Shown here: positions 17,190 to 23,837 of the stretch, piece by piece
How the letters are laid out: the number at the start of each line of letters is the position of its first letter
Position numbering within the stretch: position 1 is the stretch's first letter
Source of the DNA: Lentisphaeria bacterium
GTDB taxonomy: Bacteria > Verrucomicrobiota > Lentisphaeria > Victivallales > Victivallaceae
Direction: 5' to 3'
Assembly (NCBI GenBank): GCA_018265615.1
Contig: JABLYX010000008.1
Coordinates: forward strand, 1 to 64,000
Length of the DNA stretch: 64,000 bases
Program-made: the position numbers and the translations under genes
Notes under the pieces: model-generated
What the model saw: the letters and a program-made list of their open reading frames with translations, nothing else
What the model was told of the DNA's origin: nothing
Database searches by the model: none

Positions 17190-19025
17190 TTACGGTTCAG
17201 ATTCAAAGAGCAATGTTTCAATTCCCGGGGAGTCCCAGTCGATTTCTTCGGTATCGCGGAACTCTTTGCCGGAGAAGAGCTCCGTGACCTTCGTCGCAAA
17301 TCGCGGCAGGGTGATGCGGAGCCTCCCGGGTTCCGCAAGATGGACCGCCAGGAGCCGTTCATCGGCATAGACCGGAACCTCCTCTGATGCGAGAATCCGC
17401 ACGCCGGACTCCGTCGCGAGGCTGCGCAGCAGCGCCGGAGTGATTTCTGCCGGCTTCGCGAGGCAGGCGGAGCTGTGATCCGCCTGCTGGATCACACTGA
17501 GGCCGGGCGTGCCGAACGGAACTCCCGCAAACCGTTCGACGAAAGCGGGATCGATCCTGCTGCCGTCGCTGATTCCGGGCGCGTACAAGTAGAGGCAGGT
17601 GCGCCCGTCGCGCCAGACGTGCTCCTGCAGCAGCGCTTCCTTCTCCGGCGTGATTTCGAACAGGTTCGCAAAGACGACGAGCCGGTAGCGACCGAACTCC
17701 GGGATCTTCGGGATGTCGTTGAGCGCGTAGGTGTCATAAGGAGCTCCGACCCGGTTCAGGGCGGCGGCCGGAGCGCGCAGGAACTCCGCCTGGCGCGACG
17801 AGCGCTGGTCGAGGTAATAGTTCGCTTCGGGATCGACGATGAAGGCGATCTCGTCAACCCTGCCGCGTTCGACCCCGATCCGCGCCTCATAGATCTCCGC
17901 AAGGCGTTTCAGCTCAGCCAGCTGAGCGTGATCGCCGTAGAAACCGCCCCACATGTCGAACCACCAGAGCGACGAGCCGGCGGTGAGCGCCAGCGCGGTT
18001 TCGCGGCGCAATCCCGCGATGTCTTCCGCAAGGTCCTCCCAGTGCGGGAATTCCAGTTTGACAGCGTCGGTAAGGTGTGGGTTATAGGTGCTCGTCCGCT
18101 GGTCGCACTCGTGCAGATGGCGCTTGCCCGCGATGCGCTCGGAACCGGAAAGCGTCTGAAAACCGCTGCCGCCGCCCATCACCCGGTCGGAGTAGCTGCC
18201 GGGCGAGACCAGGAAATCGATCTCCGGTGCGGCGAGAATGCGCTCCATTTCGACGTGCCCGCTCTCCGCCGCGCCGAGCCGTGCCGCGAGATAACCGAAG
18301 AATACGCCGATCTCAGCCTCCGGCCGGATATGTTTGCGCGCCGTCCGGGCGAAGTGCAGGATCCCGTCCGCGACCAGTTCATTGCAGAACCTCCGGTACT
18401 CGAAGACATTCCGTGATTTTGCCGGGTCGAAGAGCAACCCGTCGAAGTCCGGCGTATTCAGCTTGAGCGCGGAGGGCGGCGCCTCCGGCGGCAATCCGCG
18501 CCGGGCGCGAAACTCGTTGTACAAGCGTTCTTTCGCAGCTCCGCAGAGCTCTCCGTTATGGTCGAACCATTCGTCGGTGTTGCCGCAGGCGAGCACATAG
18601 GCGTCGACCCGGTTGGCGGAATTGGTCTCCGCGAAGTCGAGAAACGCCTCCAGATAGCGGGTCGTCTCCTCCAGCCAGCGCCGGTTTGCCAGCGCTTCGG
18701 TGAGATGCGTGGTGCTGTCGCCCGATTCGTGGGAGAGCGCGAGCTGCCGGGAAAGCCACTCCGGCGAATTCAGGTCCGCGATCACGATGAACCGTGCCGC
18801 CGGATTCACGGCAAGCACATCGTCGAGCTGGCGCTTGACCGGACTGAAATCCCAACTGCCGAACCAGTTCCGGTTCTTCGGATAGGCTGAATACGGTTCC
18901 CCGAGCGAATTTGACGTGTTGGCCGGAAAGATGCAGATGGTGTCGACGCCGATTCCGGCGAAATTCCGCATCGCGGCGAATTCCGGCCGGAAGGAGCGGT
19001 AGGCGAAATAGTGCAGTCTGTTCAT
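17190..19025 (-). CDS. GH42-like beta-galactosidase-type TIM-barrel protein, cytoplasmic
   Basis: The 611-residue protein begins MNRLHYFAYRSFRPEFAAMR with no signal peptide. It has the layout of GH42-like enzymes: a TIM barrel (FAGIGVDTICIFPAN, PVKRQLDDVLAVNPAARFIV, ACGNTDEWFDHNG with a likely acid/base Glu), a SLWWFDMWGGFYGD strand, then a trimerisation-like alpha/beta domain (RYRLVVFANLFEITPEKEAL). The assignment to GH42 proper is uncertain; the second catalytic acid is not obvious. The start at 19025 is preferred because further upstream the frame enters intergenic sequence. It heads an operon with a pseudopilin, a large secreted glycosidase and a rhamnosidase, and diverges from an AraC gene. 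Confidence 0.75.
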   Translation of the reverse strand: MNRLHYFAYRSFRPEFAAMRNFAGIGVDTICIFPANTSNSLGEPYSAYPKNRNWFGSWDFSPVKRQLDDVLAVNPAARFIVIADLNSPEWLSRQLALSHESGDSTTHLTEALANRRWLEETTRYLEAFLDFAETNSANRVDAYVLACGNTDEWFDHNGELCGAAKERLYNEFRARRGLPPEAPPSALKLNTPDFDGLLFDPAKSRNVFEYRRFCNELVADGILHFARTARKHIRPEAEIGVFFGYLAARLGAAESGHVEMERILAAPEIDFLVSPGSYSDRVMGGGSGFQTLSGSERIAGKRHLHECDQRTSTYNPHLTDAVKLEFPHWEDLAEDIAGLRRETALALTAGSSLWWFDMWGGFYGDHAQLAELKRLAEIYEARIGVERGRVDEIAFIVDPEANYYLDQRSSRQAEFLRAPAAALNRVGAPYDTYALNDIPKIPEFGRYRLVVFANLFEITPEKEALLQEHVWRDGRTCLYLYAPGISDGSRIDPAFVERFAGVPFGTPGLSVIQQADHSSACLAKPAEITPALLRSLATESGVRILASEEVPVYADERLLAVHLAEPGRLRITLPRFATKVTELFSGKEFRDTEEIDWDSPGIETLLFESEP

Positions 19026-19255
19026 TGATTTTCGATTCCATGTGTCGTTGTTCCGGTTCCTCTGTACATAATTATACTCTCGAATCGGCCGGAGTGCCTT
19101 GATTGACGTGGCAATTATCAGTACTGGAGTGCCATTCTGACGATTTTTCTTCTGTGAGTTCCGCCGAACAGGGGTGAAATCATGCCGGTGCCGGAGTTCT
19201 CCTGCTTGCAATCGCGCTCCCGGCAGGGTATCTTTATGAAAAGGAGGACGGAGAC

Positions 19256-20161
19256 ATGGATGAGCTGCCGGAGAATTTCTTCACGTCGGATATCCGCCGA
19301 TATTTGCCGCGTTACGCGATTCCGCTCTACATCGAGAGTGTGGCGGAGGGAAAGCACCCGGCCCGGCGCTTTCATCGCCATACTTTCATGGAACTGGTTC
19401 TGATCCTCGCGGGGGAGGGGATGCATCTCGTGGAATCTTCCTCCTCGCCGGTCCGTGCCGGGGACGTTCTGGTCATCCCTCCCGGCGTCTGGCACTGCTA
19501 TGACCGGACGGAAACACTGGCGCTCGTAAATCTTGTCTATGATCCGCACCAGCTTTCGATGCCGATTCTGGACGGGCACGTCATTCCGGTTTTCCGGCGG
19601 CTCTTTCTGCCGGAAGAACAGGTTCCGGAACAGGTAACCGCCAAACCGCTGCTGCACCTGGAGCCGGATATGAAGGAGGCGCTCGCTGCGAAGATCCTGG
19701 AACTTGCGGCGGATCTCGCCGGAAGCCGCCCCGGTAAGGCGTTCCTCGGCATGGCGATGTTCATGGAGATCGCCGCGACTCTCTGTCGCTATGAGAGCCC
19801 CGGCATGCGCATACGTGCTCCGGAGTTCCTGATCGGCGGCGCAATTCAGTATATGCATGAGAACTATGCGCGCCGGATCACCTCCGAAGAGCTTTGCGCC
19901 TGCGTGCACATGTCCCGCCGGAATTTCTTTCGCCGCTTCCGCAATGCGGCGGGATGCACGCCGCAGGAGTATCTGGCTGAAATCCGCTTTCAGCATGCCG
20001 TGGAACTCCTGCTGCATTCGGATCTCGCGGTGACGGAAATCGCGCTGCATTGCGGCTTCTGCGACGGGAACTATCTCGGCAAACTCTTCCGGCGCAAGCT
20101 GAACCGGACGCCGAAGGAGTTCCGGGCTTCGCGGGAAAACGGAAGCGTATCGGGATTATGA
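19256..20161 (+). CDS. AraC-family transcriptional regulator with cupin sensor
   Basis: The 301-residue protein has an N-terminal cupin (RRFHRHTFMELVLILAGEG, then VRAGDVLVIPPGVWHCYD), roughly residues 35-100. The C-terminal AraC domain carries SEELCACVHMSRRNFFRRFR and VTEIALHCGFCDGNYLGKLF, followed by RTPKEFRASR. AAAAGGAGGA precedes the ATG. It is divergent from the GH42-like/pseudopilin/glycosidase/rhamnosidase operon and is the natural candidate regulator for it. The HxH pair of the cupin suggests metal- or sugar-dependent sensing. Confidence 0.93.
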   Translation: MDELPENFFTSDIRRYLPRYAIPLYIESVAEGKHPARRFHRHTFMELVLILAGEGMHLVESSSSPVRAGDVLVIPPGVWHCYDRTETLALVNLVYDPHQLSMPILDGHVIPVFRRLFLPEEQVPEQVTAKPLLHLEPDMKEALAAKILELAADLAGSRPGKAFLGMAMFMEIAATLCRYESPGMRIRAPEFLIGGAIQYMHENYARRITSEELCACVHMSRRNFFRRFRNAAGCTPQEYLAEIRFQHAVELLLHSDLAVTEIALHCGFCDGNYLGKLFRRKLNRTPKEFRASRENGSVSGL

Positions 20162-20314
20162 AAGATCGGCGGATTTATTCGACAGTTCCGCGCAAAAAAT
20201 GATTGCATTTTATTTTTTCTGCGTCTACATTAATGTCAATGAGAATTTTTTTGTCGTCCGGAGAAGAGTCTCCGTGAACTACATCGGTTTTGAAGAAAGA
20301 CAAGTCAGGCAGTT

Positions 20315-21367
20315 ATGAACGGAAAAGTGATCGGCGGAGCCGTCATCGGCTACGGCGGAATGGGCAACTTCCATTCCGAGAAAATGCAGAGCGTGGAGGG
20401 AGTCGGACTCCTCGGCGTGTATGACATCGACCCGGAACGGAACCGGGCCGCGGAGGAGAAAGGGATCCGGGCGTACGCTTCGCGCGAGGAGCTCCTCGCC
20501 GATCCGCAAATCGAGCTCGTAACGGTCGCGACTCCGAACGACGTTCACAGGGAGATTGTGATTGCCGCGCTTGCCGCCGGCAAGAACGTGATCTGCGAGA
20601 AGCCCGTGTCGATGGATTCCGCCGAACTCGAAGAAATGATCGCCGCAGCGAAGAGGCACGGAAAGCTCTTCACGGTCCACCAGAACCGCCGCTGGGATGA
20701 GGACTTCCTGACGATGCGGAAGATCGTCGAGGCGGGTGAACTCGGGAACGTGTTCCGTATCGAATCGCGCGTACACGGTTCCCGCGGCATTCCCGGCGGC
20801 TGGCGCGAGGAGAGGGAGCACGGCGGCGGCATGGTGCTCGACTGGGGAGTTCACCTGCTCGATCAGATGCTGACCATGATGCAGGGGCGCAGGATGGTCT
20901 CGGTCTACGCGACGCTGGACAACATCACGAACTTCGAATGCGATGAGGGGTTCACCGCGCTGGTGCGGTTCGAAAACGGCCCCGAGTGGCTCGTCGAGGT
21001 GAAGACCTGCAACTATATCGAGATGCCGCGCTGGTATGCGTTCGGAGACAGCGGTTCGGCGATCATCCGCAACTGGGATTGCGAGGGCGAGATCGCGAAG
21101 ATCTACAACCGCGGCGAGGACGACGTCCCGCCGGTGCTCGCCGGCGCCGGGCTGACTCGCACGATGGCGCCGCGCAATGAGAAGACCGTGGAGAAATTTC
21201 CGGTCGTCAAGGTCAAGTCCGACTGGGCCGAGTATTACAGGAATGTCATTGCGGTGCTGAACGGCAAGGCCGAGATCGTTGTGACCCACGATCAGCTGCG
21301 CCGTTCGATGAAACTCATCGAGGCGGTGTTTGAATCCGCCCGCCGGAACGAAGTCATCCGGTTCTGA
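20315..21367 (+). CDS. Gfo/Idh/MocA-family NAD(P)-dependent oxidoreductase
   Basis: The 350-residue protein has an N-terminal Rossmann domain (VIGYGGMGNFHSEK), the VATPNDVH strand and the family CEKPV motif with the active-site Lys. A C-terminal alpha/beta domain (GVHLLDQMLTM) completes the fold. Members oxidise or reduce sugars, inositols or sugar acids. The WREEREHGGGMVLDWGVH segment is common among sugar dehydrogenases. It lies 153 bases after the AraC gene on the same strand and is followed by a strong terminator, so it may be transcribed alone. The substrate cannot be told from sequence. Confidence 0.92.
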   Translation: MNGKVIGGAVIGYGGMGNFHSEKMQSVEGVGLLGVYDIDPERNRAAEEKGIRAYASREELLADPQIELVTVATPNDVHREIVIAALAAGKNVICEKPVSMDSAELEEMIAAAKRHGKLFTVHQNRRWDEDFLTMRKIVEAGELGNVFRIESRVHGSRGIPGGWREEREHGGGMVLDWGVHLLDQMLTMMQGRRMVSVYATLDNITNFECDEGFTALVRFENGPEWLVEVKTCNYIEMPRWYAFGDSGSAIIRNWDCEGEIAKIYNRGEDDVPPVLAGAGLTRTMAPRNEKTVEKFPVVKVKSDWAEYYRNVIAVLNGKAEIVVTHDQLRRSMKLIEAVFESARRNEVIRF

Positions 21368-21388
21368 CGGACCGGCTCTGCAAAATGG

Positions 21389-21424
21389 AACCCCGCCCCG
21401 GCCGCTGCGGCCCGAGCGGGGTTT
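21389..21424 (+). terminator. Intrinsic terminator after the oxidoreductase gene
   Basis: A GC-rich hairpin pairs CCCCGC (21390-21395) with GCGGGG (21415-21420), and an inner perfect stem pairs GGCCGC with GCGGCC. TTTT follows at 21421-21424. Confidence 0.85.
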
Positions 21425-21444
21425 TCTGTGTGCGGACGCGCGCT

Positions 21445-22197
21445 TTACCGCCGGGCCGGCTGTGCTTCGAGAAACCGGATCGCTTCGGGCAGCTCCGAGA
21501 AGTTGTAGATGATGTAATCCGGTTCGGTCCCCGATTTGCGGTGGTCGCCCTGGTTGGATTTGAAAAATACGGACCTGATGCCGAGCCGGCTCGCGCCGTA
21601 CACGTCGCGGTACATGTCGTTGCCGACGAACAGCACTTCCGACGGCGCGAGGTTCATCCCCATCAACGCCGCCTCGAAGAGCCGGACATCCGGCTTGCGG
21701 TAGCCGAAGTCGCTCGAGACGATGACCGGGTCGAAGAAGCCGTCGAGCCCCACACTGCGCAGCTCCGGGAGCGCCCAGAGGCTCTGCCCGTCGGAAACCG
21801 CCGCGAGCCGGTAATTCTCCCGCAGCTTCTCAAGTACTTCGAGTACATCCGGGTAGAGCTGCAGCTTGAAGCGTGACGCGGCCCGGAACACATCCGCCAG
21901 CATCGCCGGCAGCGCTTTGCGCCGCTCCTTCGGGAGCGAGTGCGTAAAGCCGGTTCCGTAGCGGCGGACGATCTCCTTGAAGATCTTCTCCACATCGAAT
22001 TCCGGAAACTCCTCCGCACTCCCTTTCCGCTGCTGTTTGTTCAGGTCGAAGTAGAGCCGCCGGAGCTCGTCGGGAGACAGGCTGATTCCCTGATAGTCGA
22101 GGAAGTTGCCGAGCACACGGTAGATGTCGTCATATGACTCGTTGGTCAGGATGTCGGTGACGGTGCCGTTGATGTCGAAAAGCAGCCCTTTGATCAT
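21445..22197 (-). CDS. HAD-superfamily hydrolase
   Basis: The 250-residue protein begins MIKGLLFDINGTVTDI: the HAD motif I is FDINGT (nucleophile Asp in DxNGT form). Motif II is AVSDGQS, motif III lies around YRKPDVRLFEAAL and motif IV is FVGNDMYRDV. A helical cap of about 90 residues follows motif I. The start at 22197 follows AGGAGGT at ideal spacing and overlaps the upstream stop (ATGA). It is translationally coupled to the phosphotransferase-like gene upstream. Substrate unknown; probably a small phosphate ester. Confidence 0.88.
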   Translation of the reverse strand: MIKGLLFDINGTVTDILTNESYDDIYRVLGNFLDYQGISLSPDELRRLYFDLNKQQRKGSAEEFPEFDVEKIFKEIVRRYGTGFTHSLPKERRKALPAMLADVFRAASRFKLQLYPDVLEVLEKLRENYRLAAVSDGQSLWALPELRSVGLDGFFDPVIVSSDFGYRKPDVRLFEAALMGMNLAPSEVLFVGNDMYRDVYGASRLGIRSVFFKSNQGDHRKSGTEPDYIIYNFSELPEAIRFLEAQPARR

Positions 22198-23210
22198 GCT
22201 TGATACCTCCTCAGACATTGTTTGGCTTCATGGACGAGCTTGCGGCGGTAGTTCATGTCGAACCAGGAGTTGCGGGCGTTCCGCAGCAGGGTGGTCCCCA
22301 TGTAGAACGGAACGCGCTTCGTCGTTGCCTCGAACGTGCGCTCCCGGTCCGGAAAATGGCAGGAGTACTCCCAGAGGAAGTGGCCGATGAATGGTTCGGC
22401 GGCGTATTTGTTCCCGGTCATCAGCAGGAAGAAGTGCTGCAGCTCCGCGGCGATGCGTCCCGTGTCGAACACCCGGTCCGCACGCTTGACGCGCTCGAGG
22501 TCGAATGAGACGACGCTGAGGCGGTCACCGAAGAGGAAGTTCTCAGGCGTGGCGTCGCCATGTACATAGACCTGGGAATCCTCCCACATGCGCGGCTGTT
22601 CACGCCAGCGGTCGCGCAGGAAACAGAGTTCGCCCGGCTCTCCGCCGCCGATGGTCCCGGTTGCAACGAGCCGGTTGATGAGCGTATCCATATACGCGCA
22701 CGACTCGTTGAAGTCGACGCGGTATCCCGTCGCCGTCCGGTTGTGGAAGGTTGCGAGAAAATAGGCCAGCGCCGTAAGCTTTGAATAAAGCAGCCCGCTG
22801 TCGCGGGTCAGGATCGCACGTTTGATCACGCTGCTCAGCAGCTCGCCGTAGCAGCACTCGATGACCATGAGGCGGTTCAGCCACTCATTCCGTCCGAGCG
22901 GGCGCGCGACATAGTGCGGATAGCGGTCGAGGCCGAAGCCGCGCATCATCACAAGGTTGTCGAATTCCCGGCCGAGCCGGCGCGAGGCGGCCTCCGGGCT
23001 GCGCTCGCGGTCCGACAGGAAAAACTTGCCGATCAACTGCCTGCCGCTGTATTTCTCCTCGTACAGATAGACGTCGTTGGAGCCGTTCAGTCGGAATACC
23101 CGGTAGGTCTCCCGGCGCGAACTGCCGCCGAGCTGCGGCTGGATCTCATATCGGAGATATTGATAAAGCGGGTCCCGCTCCGGCAGGTGCCCGAGATATT
23201 TTTTCCACAT
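22194..23210 (-). CDS. APH-family (aminoglycoside-phosphotransferase-like) small-molecule kinase
   Basis: The 338-residue protein carries the kinase-like catalytic motif VYVHGDATPENFLFGD (HGDxxxxN) and the metal-binding SFDLERVKRADR that replaces DFG. The N-lobe has a YRVFRLNGSNDVYLYEEKYS strand pair with a lysine. Proteins of this class phosphorylate small hydroxylated molecules such as choline, homoserine, sugars or antibiotics. The start at 23210 follows GGGAG at 6-base spacing and is preferred over the ATG at 23225. It overlaps the HAD phosphatase gene by ATGA, so a phosphorylation/dephosphorylation pair on related substrates is possible, but unproven. Confidence 0.82.
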   Translation of the reverse strand: MWKKYLGHLPERDPLYQYLRYEIQPQLGGSSRRETYRVFRLNGSNDVYLYEEKYSGRQLIGKFFLSDRERSPEAASRRLGREFDNLVMMRGFGLDRYPHYVARPLGRNEWLNRLMVIECCYGELLSSVIKRAILTRDSGLLYSKLTALAYFLATFHNRTATGYRVDFNESCAYMDTLINRLVATGTIGGGEPGELCFLRDRWREQPRMWEDSQVYVHGDATPENFLFGDRLSVVSFDLERVKRADRVFDTGRIAAELQHFFLLMTGNKYAAEPFIGHFLWEYSCHFPDRERTFEATTKRVPFYMGTTLLRNARNSWFDMNYRRKLVHEAKQCLRRYQA

Positions 23211-23366
23211 GGTATTCTCCCGCATACGGCAAAGCGTACGCTTTCAATTATTTACTCCTCTGTCAATATACTCCCGTTTCTCATTGAATTCAAACGGAAA
23301 TCTGACCGGATCGCAATACTCCGGGAGGAGAAATGGAGGAATTCCGGCAAAAGTGCAGGCTCCGGC

Positions 23367-23395
23367 TTGAAAAACAGTCCGGAACGATGTATAGT
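23367..23395 (+). promoter_or_regulatory. Sigma70-type promoter of the mgtA leader
   Basis: TTGAAA (23367-23372), 17 bases, TATAGT (23390-23395). The predicted start near 23402 falls at the first base of the riboswitch element. Confidence 0.65.
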
Positions 23396-23401
23396 CATAA
23401 A

Positions 23402-23540
23402 TAGTTTTCCGGTAGGCGAAGCTATCGGAGGGATACGGGTTACTGCCGCGAAGCAGTGGAGACACTGTAAGCCGGTCAGCAGTCCACATCGAAAAACAAG
23501 GTGTGGACTAATGTAATTTCATTGCCCTCCGATGCCGAAG
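23402..23540 (+). ncRNA. M-box (ykoK) magnesium riboswitch aptamer
   Basis: Several conserved blocks of the M-box class occur in order: GGTAGGCGAAGCT (23411-23423), GGATACGGGTTACTGCC (23431-23447), TAAGCCGGTCAGCAG (23468-23482), then the hairpin TCCACATCG ... CAAGGTGTGGACTAATG (23483-23513) and GATGCC (23531-23536). ATCGGAGGG (23424-23432) pairs perfectly with CCCTCCGAT (23525-23533), closing the element. The class binds Mg2+ and lowers expression of magnesium transporters. Here it precedes an mgtA-type pump and is followed by an intrinsic terminator, the expected OFF switch. Recognition was by eye, without a covariance search. Confidence 0.78.
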
Positions 23541-23604
23541 CTTGGACGGTGGTGCGGTTCGGAGAAACGGGCCGCAAGTGCAACTGTGCGTGTACTCCGC
23601 ATTC

Positions 23605-23631
23605 ACCGCCGTCCGTCACGGCGGTTTTTTT
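23605..23631 (+). terminator. Intrinsic terminator of the M-box expression platform
   Basis: ACCGCCGT (23605-23612) pairs perfectly with ACGGCGGT (23618-23625) around a CCGTC loop and is followed by a run of seven T (23625-23631). It lies about 70 bases after the aptamer and about 200 bases before the mgtA start, as expected for Mg2+-dependent attenuation. Confidence 0.85.
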
Positions 23632-23695
23632 ATGCCCGGACCCGCCGTCGCCGCCGGATTCCCGCAGCGGGCGGCAGATTTACCAGAGGTGAAGC

Positions 23696-23779
23696 ATGGA
23701 CGAAGGAAGTATAAGAAACGTGGAGCCCCCGGGACGGGGCGCTTCCGGCCGTCCGTCTTCTTTCCGGGGCCGGAAGTGA
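23696..23779 (+). CDS. Possible 27-residue leader peptide of mgtA
   Basis: An ATG preceded by AGAGGTGA opens a 27-codon frame, MDEGSIRNVEPPGRGASGRP and seven more residues, ending at TGA 23779. It lies wholly within a long nested hairpin between the riboswitch terminator and mgtA. In Salmonella, mgtA has a short proline-containing leader peptide (MgtL) that senses Mg2+ and proline supply; the E-P-P run here is reminiscent but there is no sequence homology I can claim. Real translation is not shown by sequence alone. Confidence 0.3.
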   Translation: MDEGSIRNVEPPGRGASGRPSSFRGRK

Positions 23780-23800
23780 CCCCCAGCCGTTCAGGCTCCA
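23721..23800 (+). promoter_or_regulatory. Long nested hairpin just upstream of mgtA
   Basis: Three stems nest: TGGAGCC (23721-23727) with GGCTCCA (23794-23800), GGGG (23736-23739) with CCCC (23780-23783), and CTTCCGGCC (23742-23750) with GGCCGGAAG (23768-23776). There is no T-run, so it is not a plain terminator. It ends 26 bases before the mgtA ribosome site and contains the possible leader peptide. Confidence 0.6.
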
Positions 23801-23837
23801 TACCTGCAAACTGTCGATGAATCCGGAGGTATGGAAC

